Shown here: piece by piece, positions 13,001 to 24,324 of the stretch
Layout of the letters: each line of letters begins with the position of its first letter
How positions within the stretch are numbered: the stretch's first letter is position 1
Source of the DNA: Warburgia ugandensis
Taxonomy: Eukaryota > Streptophyta > Magnoliopsida > Canellales > Canellaceae
Assembly: GCA_035236585.1 (NCBI GenBank)
Contig: CP141132.1
Coordinates: 81,024,880 to 81,088,879, forward strand
Length of the DNA: 64,000 bases
Direction of reading: 5' to 3'
Notes under the pieces: model-generated
What the model saw: only the letters and a program-made list of their open reading frames with translations
Told to the model about the DNA's origin: nothing
Database searches by the model: none
Made by a program: the position numbers and the translations under genes

Positions 13001-16000
13001 AGAGGCATCCCCTTTATATAGGAGTTCGTTTCTTCTAGTCTCTCTCTTCAAAAGCAAAGTGGGACTACTAATAACATCCTTTTATAGAGATGTCTTCATA
13101 CATTTCTTATAAAATTGGCAACATGGAACCGATAGTTCTTAAACAAAACAATAAACTTAAAAATAAACCAACGGTGTGAAGCATTCACATCTTTTTTGGC
13201 TTGTTGTTGTGCAACTGAAACATCCATATACGGTACTAAATGTTGCAGTTACATATAAATATGAATATCTACTACAATAAAATGCTGACATTTGTTTTAA
13301 GTTTAATGCAAGTACTGCTACTGAAGAAGTAATTGTGAAAGGAAAATGATCAAGTTAAGCTGTGTTAAGTGTATGGCAGGTCATTAGAACTGTTATGAAA
13401 ATGAAATAGTAAGCTAACTAACAGCTGCAATTGATGTTTAAATATGGCTATGAATCTGGTAACTAACAGCTAACAAATTTCTTGGTATGCAGGCAGAACC
13501 TAGGAAGATGAGCATGTACCGTGAGGAGGCCATAGACACTCTTGTTTCGTGCCTCAGGAATTCAGACTTTCCTGGAATCCAGATAGCAGCTGCAGAAACG
13601 ATATTGGCATTGCAAGGGAGGTTCTCTTCCTCTGGAAAGCCCCTCGCTCGAGTATTTCTTTTAAAACGTGCAGGATTCAGCAAGAGCTATAGAGCTCTAA
13701 TGCGAGCAGAGCAGCAAAGTCATGCTTCTGGCGAGTCAGAGGAAAATTTGGTTGGTTCTTTTTCTGTGGTTCTTTAGCTGGTTTCTTTCTTGTGTACTTT
13801 TGCTTCATAGATTTTTCTTGATATCAATATGCTTTACTCCCTTTCCTTATCTCTGTTTCCATGGTCTTTTCTATTGCTATTTCATCTGGGATTGTCTTAC
13901 CGCAATAGGAAGAGGAGAAGGCGGCAGATGAATGGGAAAAGAAAATGGCATTTGTTCTAGTCAACCACGAATTCGGCTTACTGCTTGAGGCTTTAGCAGA
14001 AGGTCTTAAGAGCAGAAACACAGAGCTTTCAGCAGCATGTTTTGTGTCTGCCACTTGGCTCACACACATGCTCACCCTCCTTCCCGACACTGGCATTCAA
14101 GGAGCTGCTCGAGTTTGCTTGCTTCAAAGGTTCATTTCAATCTTCAAGTCTGCCAAAAATATGGAAGACAAAGCTGTAGCCATGCTTGCTCTTAGTGCCT
14201 TTATGGATGACCGTGGTAGGTGTAACATGTATGATGAGGAATTCCTGTTAAAGAGTTGCTCTATCAGAAAAACATGTAACAATTCATATAGTTTTATTCA
14301 TTTCTATTTCTCTAGTTTTTTTTTTCCCAATTTTCTTATGATTTTGTGAATTAATATTCAGAGGGTAATACTTTCCAATACTACCATATAAACAGTTAGA
14401 ACTATAAGCCTAGTTCTCTTCTTCTTTGGACCCTTTAAGCCAGGTTTTGAAATAACAACTAGACTACATAAGTAGCAGTGTCTTTATTTAATCTACCTCT
14501 AGATATGTTACTGCAAGTTGTGATGTTTTCTTGTGTCATGATCAATTTTTCTGAAGGAATAAAGGATCTAACAGTCCACGTGAAGGATATAATGAAAAAT
14601 CTGAGAGAGCTTAAGAAATCGTCTGCCTTGGCATCTGAGATGCTGAAAATGTTCTCAGAAGGACAAGATCCGAGTGCTGTAAGTCTGGTGGAAGTGTTCT
14701 GTATCCTCTTCAGTTATGTACTTAAGGGGGTGAATCTTAAATGAAATTTCCATTGTTGTTTCAAAGCAGGATCTGTGGAGTCATAAAGAACTTATTCAAG
14801 TGGATTGCAGCACAAATGGTGAAGTGTTGGCCATAACATGCTTCAAGGATAATATATTCTCTGGCCACTCCGATGGAACAATAAAGGTAAAGAACCTTGG
14901 AATCCTCGATCACTATAGCTAAAGGACCTTGATTTTCTTCATTTCCATTTTCGTTGAAGAACTATCCACTTCCCATGCATCTCTATCAACCAGATCTCCG
15001 CCATGAGTACAGGTGATGGCTTTTAATATTGATTTTACAAGGTGTTCACATCAAAAGAAATCTGGATATGTGATTCTCTTGTGAACGTTTATATGCAATT
15101 ATCTGCATTTGAGCTTCAATTTAGTTTATATTTATATTCTTTGAGCATGCATGTGATGAAAAATATGAAATTAATACAGTATGTCAGGTTCTTCTATTAG
15201 TTCTCTCAAGGGAGCCCAAAAAATTCCAGGATTCTACACTGGAGGTGGATATCCTTGAAAGAAATGTTTGTCAATTGCATGACCCAACTGATAATGTCGA
15301 GTTAGTCTCTCTCCCTTGAAAATGGGCAGCCCGGTGGACAATCACTCAGTCCTGGAGTGCTCTACTGAGCCATCATAATATCCTTCATATCCCTGTCAAG
15401 AAATAAAGCTACCCTAGTATGCTTACTGGGCTAATCTAAAATTAAATATATTCCTTTGAATAAAATGGAATTATCGAATTCACTCTTGTTTACCGGCAAA
15501 AATACTGTTTCTTAGGACAGTCATAGATCAAGTTCAAAACCATCTGATCCTGATACTGTTTGTAAACTGAATTTTAGGTTTGGAGTGGTAGAGGAAGCCT
15601 TCTTCATTTGATCCAAGAAAGCCGCGAACATACTAAGGCAGTCACTAGCTTGACAATTGTGCAATCTGGGGAGAAACTATATAGTGGCTCGCTCGATAGA
15701 TCTATAAGGGTAAGCTCTTTAGCTTTTACTACAAACTGTGTACAAGAGTCTTTTGATTTCTAAGTTGCTTCTGATGCGCAGGTCTGGTCTATTGGAGGTG
15801 AAGAAATCGAGTGCATGCAAGTTCATGATGTGAAAGATCAAGTTCATGATCTGGTTGTTGCTAATTCCATTTCGTGCTTCATTCCACAGGGAGCGGGAGT
15901 CAAGGTAAAATATGAGTGCCTCTTCAATTGTTTCCTGTCTTAGCCTCGCAGGTTTGCAGCATTGGAGTCTTATAGGTTTACTTCTGATACACTTCAGAAG

Positions 16001-18368
16001 TTGATCAACTGCTTTAAGGCACCTCTACCGACTTGACTCTATAAAGACTAGGCACAAGGAACTAAATCTGATTTCTCTTGTAATCTGACAATAACTTGTT
16101 GGAGTGCTTCAGAAGCTTGTCAAGTTCTGTTTAGACTTGATCTAGTTCTTGAGATTCATGCTTATCCAGACCTCAAACGCGATGCAGTCCTTGAAATCTG
16201 ATAGAATTATTCTGGCTCCACCAGTCTCATAACTTGAACGAATCTATAAAGGACTGAGCTAAGTTTCAGATTCACTTGGATTCAGCCATCCATTAACAAA
16301 ATTTTCGCCTCTTAAATCATGCTTTCAAGAATATGCCTTTATCAAAGATTAAGATCACAATTTAAGCTTCTCCTATGTATAGCTCAAAAAAGTTACTACA
16401 GAGTAATTGATGGTACAGGATATTTTCTTTTTCTATGGTTAGGTTCATTCATGGAATGGAGGGTCCAAGTTACTCAACCCTAACAAACATGTAAAGTGCT
16501 TGGCACTTGTGCAGGGAAAACTCTACTGTGGGTGCAATGAAAGCAGCATTCAGGTACAATCGGGTCTCTTGTTGATTAACGTTGCTGATTCATTTTCGAA
16601 TTCTTAAGAGTATTATTCAGGAGTTTTATAATTCATCTGTCTTAACCAAATCACTATCCACATATGAGGTATACATATTATACATACCCACCTCATATGT
16701 AACACCAATGACGTACTATCTTAACTTGTAGGAAATTGATTTGGCCTCTGGAACAATGAGCACTATTCAAACAGGTAGCAGGAAGTTAATCGGGAAAGCA
16801 AATCCGGTCTATGCATTGCAGGTTCACAGTGAGCTGCTCTACTCAGCTAGCATTTCTTTGGATGGTGCGGCAGTAAAGGTACTTTTCAAACAGAAACAGG
16901 GAAAGATTGGCTTTCATTATCTTTCTCCATGCTTGTCACCGCTTACAGGCTCTGGCATCGACTTTCTAAAGACAAATCTTCAGCCAGTTGACACTAATCT
17001 TGATTTTCAAGTGTTTTTGGACTCGATTAAGTTCTTTGGAACCTCATACAGTTAACGGGAGATGGCAATGACTAAGGTTAACATTGTAAGAAAACTAAAA
17101 CCGGACTGTCAAAGAAATTAGTTTAGTTGGAAACTCAACTTGTTGCTTGCACATTACTAGCTCTAGATTGTATTCTTATGCTTTTACTAACTCAGAAAAC
17201 TCAATCAGAAGCAAGGTTCTTCAGAACTCAGTCAGACCTTCTCTGAGTCTGTAGATAGTTTAGATTCTGGACCTTCTCTTCCTCCAGGCAAAAAATGACA
17301 TTGTTTTGGCTCTTTCTTGTGAATACATTTTAAATGTTTATGTTGAGTTTTTCTTGCATTTTCTTACAGAGTTCAATGCCACATAGAATTTTCAAGTAGA
17401 TTTTGATCTTTAAATTCTTGATCTGTTAGTTTCATTACTAAGAGATGTCTTATCTATTTTTGCCAAGATATGGAACACTTCAAATTATAACATGGTGGGA
17501 TCGCTGCCAACTAGCGTGGAGGTGCGGTCGATGGCTGTCAGCTCAGAGCTAATTTATTTGGGGTGCAAGCAAGGGACTGTTGAAATTTGGTCTAAAGAGA
17601 AACTCAGTAGAGTAGGAATACTTCAGACAGGAACCAATGGCAAGGTTCTTTCTATGGCTTTTGATGAAGATGGAGAAATTCTGGTTATTGGAACTTCTGA
17701 TGGGCATATTCAGGTAATAAGGTCTACCACCTAAACGGAAATTGCAATTCTCACTTCTCTCCTGTTTAGAATATATGTTGGTGAATTATTGCAAGAATAA
17801 TAACAGTGAACCTACTTCACGTTTTTCATAGCTTCTAACCTTCTTATACGTATATACTTCAAAGACAATGCTACGTATATGGATGTCTCCTGTTGATACT
17901 CTCTTAGGGAACTTCATGCTAATCTACAACTGATCATATACAGTTAAATAACAGTATGGAACATATACTTGAGCATCAATCACCTTGGATGTTCCCAAGA
18001 TTCGTTCACCCAACCAAAAGCCTCCAGATTTAGTGTTTGTCCACACCCAACCAAAAGCATTATCGGAACGTTTGGTGCAAAGGTTAAGCTGTCACCGTGT
18101 GACCTGAAGGTCACGAGTTCAAGGTATAGAAACAGCCTCTTGCAAAATGCAAGATAAGACTGCATATTATAGACCCTTTGTGGTTCTCCCCTTCCCCAGA
18201 CCCCATATATAGGGGACCTTCATGCACCGGGCTGCCTTTTTAATACTTAAGTACTATTATGCTCAAGTTGGGCATACCAATGGTTTAATGTTTCTTCAGT
18301 CTGAGAGTCATGAAACTCTACCTGAAACTTTCTTTCTGTTGTGTTTGCAGGCATGGGGACTAGCTTAA
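7020..18368 (+). CDS. LIN: U-box/WD40 E3 ubiquitin ligase LIN (CERBERUS-like)
   Basis: Fifteen exons in one frame: 7020-7808, 10210-10434, 10541-10626, 10923-12074, 12179-12323, 13493-13750, 13909-14215, 14557-14678, 14770-14886, 15578-15709, 15782-15904, 16443-16553, 16732-16878, 17468-17713, 18351-18368; 3978 nt, 1325 aa. The start has a strong context (GCCACCATGACC). Order: an N-terminal helical domain specific to LIN proteins (residues about 1-340, including FEDLFLLHLLPVIQWFGEQ); a Ser-rich linker; a U-box near 388-460 (KDFVCPITSHIFVDPVTLET); an ARM-like helical region to about 1028; then WD40 repeats (SGHSDGTIKVW, SGSLDRSIRVW, SASISLDGAAVKIW, LGCKQGTVEIW, GTSDGHIQAWGLA). Family knowledge: U-box proteins bind E2 enzymes and ubiquitinate targets chosen by the C-terminal repeats; the legume orthologue is needed for rhizobial infection and mycorrhizal colonisation, but non-legumes also keep LIN-like genes. 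A role in symbiosis here is inference. Intron 1 (2.4 kb) holds a MITE and a SINE; intron 5 (1.2 kb) holds an unidentified insertion with a 51-bp minisatellite; intron 14 holds a SINE. Confidence 0.93.
7854..8059. mobile_element. hAT-like MITE in LIN intron 1
   Basis: About 206 bp bounded by TGTTTGGTTGGACGGAAATT on the left and the inverse form ending CCATTTCCTGCTTAGCCAAACA on the right. Inside are internal inverted arms (GTAATTCAATTTCAAGC against CAAATTGAATTACG). The TIR style (GTTTGG..GGAAAT) is that of hAT MITEs. No clear 8-bp duplication was found. Relatives lie near 45019 and 62376. Confidence 0.6.
8216..8290 (+). repeat. tRNA-like fragment, second SINE-type family
   Basis: GGCCTTCTAGCCTAGTGACA resembles a polymerase III box A and GGGTTCAAGTCACCC a box B, about 35 bp apart. 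The same head recurs three times in tandem at 28401-28615. It is not the Au sequence. It lies in LIN intron 1. Confidence 0.35.
8999..9176 (+). mobile_element. Au SINE copy 4, in LIN intron 1
   Basis: A diverged full-length copy (GGGAGAGTTTTGGGGCAATG to ACTGGGCTGCCTTTG) with the conserved AGACCCTGCATAGGCAGGAG near its end. Flanked by TATCCTAACTGAAAT (8984-8998) and TATCCTAAATGAAAT (9177-9191). Confidence 0.88.
12404..13200. mobile_element. Unidentified insertion in LIN intron 5, with a 51-bp minisatellite
   Basis: This segment differs in texture from the rest of the intron. At 12614-12800 a 51-bp unit (core CAGTCAAGATTCTAAGATC, starts 12649, 12700, 12751) is repeated and stays open in one plus frame as a 17-aa Lys-rich repeat. 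On the minus strand near 13010-13025 is a TATATAAAGGGG box followed by leader-like sequence, as in LTR promoters. I could not find paired terminal repeats, so the class is unknown. The splice sites of exons 5 and 6 lie outside it and are intact. Confidence 0.35.
12632..12790 (+). repeat. 51-bp minisatellite, three copies
   Basis: Copies start at about 12649, 12700 and 12751, with differences between units. The period is a multiple of three, which keeps one frame open (repeated motif SSQDSKILK). It is intronic and there is no sign that it is translated. Confidence 0.75.
18068..18242 (+). mobile_element. Au SINE copy 5, in LIN intron 14
   Basis: Copy from TTTGGTGCAAAGGTTAAGCT through GTGACCTGAAGGTCACGAG and CCTTCCCCAGACCCCA to CACCGGGCTGCCTTTTT. 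No clear target-site duplication. Just upstream CACCCAACCAAAAGC occurs twice (18007 and 18045), a separate short duplication. It lies only about 110 bp before the last exon. Confidence 0.85.
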
Positions 18369-19097
18369 ATGAGGGTAGAGAATGTAAATTCCAATTTTAA
18401 ATTTTAAAATATCTGAAACCTTTTTTTTTTTTTCAATTTTAATTTCTTTGGCACTACTGAAATGGGCCTTATTCTTCAGAAGAGTCTTGAAATTGTACAG
18501 ACAAAATTCAATGTAACATTATCATATTGTTGTCTCGTTGGTATGATATTTATCTGTACAGAAATTGGATTACTGAAACTGGACAAAGAGCCAGTAAACA
18601 TACAATCTTTTCTTGGGGAATGACATCAAAGCTTCCTTGATCTACTATTTCTCCCCTTACTGCCACTTCTCTAGTTAGTAGTTAAGAGATTTTGGCAGCC
18701 ACAAGGTTATTTCTCTAATGCAGCAATATTTTCATAAACCAATGATAATTGCAGGAGATTTTTTAAATGCCACGGTCGACGTCTGACGCTTTCAATGCAC
18801 CATAAGCATATGCATGTTGTTCCCCCTTATCATATCTCGCATTCAATCTGTGGGCATCAATTCTTTATCAGCAGGCCGTCAGTTGGCTGTAATCTTTTTT
18901 TGTATTGATGGATGACTTTCTTAATCCATCGACTTTCTTTTCGAGTTGGTTGTACCTTGCATCTCTCATGCTTCCTCGATAAAATTTACCAACCTTTTGT
19001 ATTAGATTGTTTATGCAGATGGAAGCCAAAACCTGCTAGAAATTCTCCCATAGAGTCTCTTAAAAAGCATAACTCCGTCAATGCCGGTCTCAAACCC

Positions 19098-19590
19098 GCA
19101 TGAAAAAGGAGGAGGGTCTTGTATCAGGTGCCAGCCGGCAAGGGAGAAGTTGAAGATGATTTTGTTATTTCTTTCTTACAAATGAATATGCATTTATATA
19201 TTAATTTGTGAGGAAGAAATGAAAATCATCTCCAGCTTCTCAAAATATTGCAACCCTTGCGTCAGATGTCAGCCGGCAAGGGTGAAGCTGAAGATAAAAG
19301 GGCAGAAGCTCCCGCCTATGCAGGGTCCGAAGAAGGGGCGGACCACAAGGGCCTAAAGTACACAACATTACCTTGCATTTTGCAATAGGCTGTTTCCACG
19401 CCTTGAACTCGTGACCTTAAGGTCACACAGCGACAACTTTTACCGTTGCGACAAGGTTGAAGCTGAAGATGATTTTGTTATTTCTTTGCTGCTCGCAAAT
19501 GAATATGCATTTGTATATTAGTTTGTAAGGAAAAAATGAAAATCATCTTCAGCTTCTTAAAACTTTGACAACCCTAACATTACATAAAAG
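19098..19590. repeat. Foldback repeat array A, interrupted by a SINE
   Basis: The unit is a direct-repeat spacer (CAGCCGGCAAGGG type) followed by a hairpin of about 94 bp. The arms are GAAGTTGAAGATGATTTT (19146-19163) and AAAATCATCTCCAGCTTC (19222-19239). A second hairpin spans about 19460-19557. Au SINE copy 6 sits between them and duplicates part of an arm. The same family forms array B at 47995-48375. Confidence 0.75.
19296..19457 (-). mobile_element. Au SINE copy 6, inside foldback array A
   Basis: Inverted near-consensus copy (AAAAGGGCAGAAGCTCCCGC to CCGTTGCGACAAGGT). Flanked by a perfect 13-bp duplication TGAAGCTGAAGAT (19283-19295 and 19458-19470), which is part of the hairpin arm. 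The SINE therefore arrived after the array existed. Confidence 0.9.
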
Positions 19591-20710
19591 TCTCTTAAAA
19601 CGCCTCCTACTCCAGCATGACCTGTGTTGCTATCCTTCTGAAGGACAGTCTCATCTTACATAGACAATTTTAGGTCTCTTCAGTCTATATATGTTTGCTT
19701 CCAAAAAGAAAAGAACACTGAAACCGGCATGCATAGCAGGATATTGTTAAATAAATGAAGGTGATAAAAACGTGTTCAGATTTCTGCATTGGTCCTGGAG
19801 GTGCATTTTTCTTACGATAGGTGGCAACGTAAATCTTACCAGCGTTAAGCCCACTTCGGCACCTCGAGAGGAGGATGGCTCTATGCGTTTGTGAACGTCG
19901 TTCCCTGCTCGCAAGCATCCTAAGAAATTGACACTGCCTTTCTCCCTTTGAAAGACATAAGCTGTTCTTCGTGTTTGCCGTATAGAAATTAGGTAACCCA
20001 ATAATAAGACACGTATTTGGACTATCTTAACTACCAGCTTTGGCTTTCTGAAAAATGAAATAGAAATGAATAATCTTGGTTTGTTACTAAAAGATAAATA
20101 AGCTAAGAAAATTCAACAGGAATGAAATTTTATCTCTACTCCATTCAAGCCGTTCTAAACATGATGAATTGCTTAGATTTACAAAACACTGTTATCATAA
20201 ATAAAAGAATGACAAAGTCTACTTATTAGGATGCTTGTGAGTGTCTACAAACTATCGGGACTCTAATCCTTAGAAACATTAATAACATTTTGCATTGGTT
20301 GGTGGTTTCATGCTCTTGAAATGCTTAAAGAGTTAAAATCGGTGTATATTTGTTAAATTTGATTGTCTTTTTGTTTTAAGAAAAGTATTATTGCTCTCAA
20401 TTAATTGAGAATTATACTTTAGCCCCTAAACTTTCTATTTTACAATTCACTGTCCTCAACCATGTGACTAAATCAAACCTCTACTTCCATCTTCAGCTGG
20501 CCCCACCATGTTTATTTTAATAATCCTTGCCTAGATGGATTTTCTTTTTTTCCTTTTTCAAAATGAAGAAAAAATTTTAATAGCAATTTCCATTTTACAT
20601 GGTAAATGGGTAAACTAAGGAGGGGAAAAAAAAAAAAAAACATAAAAGTGAGACCCATTTTGGCATTCTTTCCTTGCTCCAGCTACTGTTTGTCCAACAA
20701 TGATAGCAAA

Positions 20711-21985
20711 GGGCTACAATTGATACTGGTAGCTTCAAAGTTATTTCACACAATAAGAGAGCATTGGCAATGAAGATCCACGATGGAGGACTAAGTAGCA
20801 GAGAAACTCTTTTATCTATTTGCAGAGTAACAAAATTTGGACAATTTTTTCTTTTCTTTTTTGGTGTAAAGTGTCAAACTCTAAAAATAAGCATTTTAAA
20901 CATCCAATGGCAATTCTTTTTTGAGTTTTTTTTACAAAAAATGTTATTAAATTTTGGTAATTTTGTATTAAAAAAATCTAATATTTTCTTGATGTTACAA
21001 ATTTGCCATTAAGTTTTACACGCCTTTGCAAAAATGCCATTATGTTAGTTTTATATTAATTCTCAGTTACAATTTTAAATTTTCATCTTTGCCCTTTTCT
21101 ATTCTCCCTATTTCCAGTCGTATTCATCCTTGATGTCCTCATCAGCGCTCCATTTTCCCTCGACGTCCACCTTATCCCGTTTCTCCATTTCCAGCAGAGG
21201 GCTACAATTGATACAGGTAGCTTCAAAGTTATTTCACACAACAACAGAGGAATGTAGTAGAGAAACTCTTTCATCTATTTGCAGAGTAACAAAATTTGGC
21301 TGTTTTTTCTTTTCTTTTTTGGTGCAAAGTATCAAACTCTAAAAATAAGCATTTTAAACACCTAGCAGCAATTTTTTTTTTTCGGTTTTTTTCAAAAATA
21401 TCATTACATTTTGGTAATTTTGCAAAAAAAATCTAACATTTTCTTGATGTTATAAATTTGCTATTAAGTTTTATACATCTTTGCAAAAATGCTATTCTGT
21501 TAGGTTTCCATATTAATTCTTAGTTAAAATTTTTAAATTTTCATCTTTGCCCTTTTCTATTTTCCCTGTTTCCAGCTCTATCCATTCTCAGCATCCTCGT
21601 TGGCCATCCGCAACCCTCCATTTTTCATCGACATCCACCTTTCCCCATCAGCAGCCTAACGCCCTCCCCCTGTTTCTCACCTACCTATCTTTTCGGCTAC
21701 TGAACCCCTCACCCCCCTAGGATGCCTTTTTGGGCAAATCCATCCCCTCGACGAGATCCAACCCCAGCTCCTTTCTAAGTAGATCCACCGCCTCCTATTT
21801 TCGGCCCAGATTTGCCCATCCTCCACTTCAGTTGTTTTCTTCCAGACATTTATGTCTGTGGGGTAGCTGGTCATTTTGCAAAGATGTGTAAAATTTAACG
21901 GCAAATTTGAAAATTCAAGAAAATATTAATTTTTTTTTAATAAAATCTCAAAAATGTAATAGCATTTTTGCATAATAAAAAAAAC
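20711..21985. repeat. Tandem 488-bp duplication with a third, inverted arm
   Basis: The segment starting GGGCTACAATTGATAC occurs at 20711 and again at 21199 (period 488), with similar flanks such as GCAGAGTAACAAAATTTGG and CATCTTTGCCCTTTTCTAT. Inside each copy is an arm of about 100 bp (near 20935-21045 and 21395-21500). A reverse-complement version of that arm lies at about 21865-21985 (GTGTAAAATTTAACGGCAAA). This may be a foldback or long-TIR element partly duplicated in tandem. Confidence 0.6.
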
Positions 21986-22817
21986 TTCTTTTTCCCCTTT
22001 TTTTTTATACCGATTTTCATGTTTTACGTGCCATTCTTCCAAAAGTACGCCCGCTCAAACGGCTACAATAAAACTGTCAAAGAAAGATAAGTCGAAATAG
22101 AATTATTCCAGGCAGCTGTGTTCTGTTCTGTCACTTTCCGTTTCCTCAACGACCTCAATCGCAACCCTACGACTTCTCCGACTCTAATCGGCGATCCGAT
22201 CACCGTCTGTCCTTTGCCCAAGGGCTAGAAATCTCCCCAAAACCCTCTTCCCTGCAAGAAAACTCATTGCCTGGGGAGCCTCTACCAAACTATTCGTCCC
22301 ATTCTCTCCTTCTCTCTGCTGCTTTCTGTATTTAAGAAAACAAAAATATTTTCTCGTGTTAATCGATGATGGCCATTTCAGTACTGAAATCATGCTTGGA
22401 ACTTTTCTTTTTTCTTTTGATTTAATGGGCCTGAAGATATTCAGTTGTGTGATTCACAGTCCAATGGATGCATTTGTAGTTGCTGTCATTCATAGAATTA
22501 TATGTACGTACACTATAGGATATATTTTTTAATTTTATCTATAACAACACAATTATTTGGTTAACAAATTATTAGTAGGTTGTATATTTACTTTTTATTT
22601 TTATAAATTGTCAGAAAATATTTGGTTTTTGGCCAACTTTCTGCGTTTCTTTCCCATATCTTTCTAATTTTCCAAAATTTTCCCCAACGAGTTTCTTTTC
22701 CTCATTTTCCTTCAAATATGTTTTCTCTTTACAGAAGATAACGTGATCTAGCCATTTTTCTTTCATTCTTTCTTTTTGATTGATCGATAATGGCATTACT
22801 TCATTGACAATCTCCAG

Positions 22818-23700
22818 GTTCTTAAACAAATCTGCGTTATAGTAAATCCTGAAACAGACTTAAACGCGGACGGGTCAGTATCGAATCGATGGAATATATT
22901 TACAGTGGAGCAAGTAGAAGATCTGAAATCAGTGATTGGATTGATACCAATGTGGACCACGGCAATAGTAATCCCTGTAATCGCTGGGCAGCACTCATTT
23001 AGAGTCCTCCGAGCGAGCACCATGAATAGCCACCTGGGCTCGCATTTTCAAATACCTGCAGGAACGTTCCGCGTATTTGGAATTATCACCTTTACGAATC
23101 AGTATTTATCTATGACAGAATAATCATTCCCATAATCCGAAAGATCACCGAAAAACTGGGTAGATTTCAATTGAAAGAGAAAAGAATGGGGATTGGATTG
23201 GTACTTATGATCATAGCGACGGCAATCCAGGCCAGTTTCGAAATCGTTCGTAGGAGAATGGCAATTGAGTAAGGGTTATCTGTGAATCTGCAAGCCATAG
23301 TAACATGAGGGCTATGTGGCTAGTTCCACATCACAATGGGCAAGCTGAGTATTTCTATTCCGAACTTCCTCGTAGTATGTCTAGTTTGGCTGTTGCCCTT
23401 CTTACTTTACAGTCGGCTGCTGGGAACTTAGTTGGTTCTATAAAAGTGGACATTGTGGAAGCACTGAGTAAGAGAGGAGAAGTGAGTTGGGTTTCAGATA
23501 ACCTGAACAAGGGGCAGTATGACTATTACCATTGGTTTCTTACAAGGTGTGGTGTAAATTTTCTGTACTTTCTCAACTGTGTTTGGGTGCACGGGCCTGC
23601 TAAGGAAAATGCGGGAAGGGCAGCAAAGAAAGAGGAGGATAGCCTTGGGTCTCTCCCGGAACGAGTTATTTCTATTTTTTTTCTTGGAAGGCAAACCTTA
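22818..23700 (+). pseudogene. NPF transporter pseudogene 1 (last exon only)
   Basis: This matches the fourth exon of the intact NPF genes downstream. It opens after an acceptor (CTCCAG) with VLKQICVIVNPETDL, runs through TVEQVEDLKSVIGLIPMW and QHSFRVLRASTMNSH, and ends DNLNKGQYDYYHWFLT..WVHGPAKEN. It is broken by a frameshift near 23090-23125, a stop in IE*GL near 23270, and loss of about 40 bp of the segment after AMWLVPH (near 23330). No exons 1-3 were found upstream. Wording such as CVIVNPETDL and AGQHSF is closer to the intact gene at 26451-29794 than to the one at 34832, so it is probably a sister of the former. Confidence 0.85.
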
Positions 23701-23759
23701 CGGAATGAGTTGGATTATCAAGATGTAATTGAAATCAATAAAAGATTAAACTGATAGTT

Positions 23760-24235
23760 TTCGTATTTATAGATTCTTTATTCATCTACGAGCCTCTCTC
23801 TCCCTACGTACAGATATATTATACATATACACACACATATATTAAATTTCTACCATGCAACTGTGTATATGGGTTTATATTGAAGAAAAAATGGGTGTGG
23901 GCCTCACTTTTTTTATCTTTTCATTGATTAGATTTTTATTCTATTCAGTCTTTAATCAGATATGCTTGGCACCAAGTCACATGGACTGTGAATCTCTTAG
24001 GTCTTCAGTTTTGAGCCTCTTATCGTTATAATATGGAAGATGATAACCCCCACAAATCTCTTAAGGCTTTATTTCTGGGTTTCTTGTGGTTGCAAAATGG
24101 ACAATGAGCCTACTTTTTTGTAGTCTTTTTTTTATATCCAAGTTGTTTATATGATTAAGCCCCAATTAGCTGTTCTTGGTACCAAAAATCACATCTATTA
24201 GTAATCTCTAAGGCCTTCATTTTTGGGACAAAGAG

Positions 24236-24324
<89 letters not shown>

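Larger units (their letters stand above)
18369..22817. other. Intergenic region between LIN and the NPF array
   Basis: No gene recognised. It includes the LIN 3' flank, a foldback repeat array with an inserted SINE (19098-19590), and a complex of long tandem and inverted repeats (20711-21985). The stretch 22060-22400 is less AT-rich and looks like a decayed 5' leader of some kind, but I could not assign it. Confidence 0.5.
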
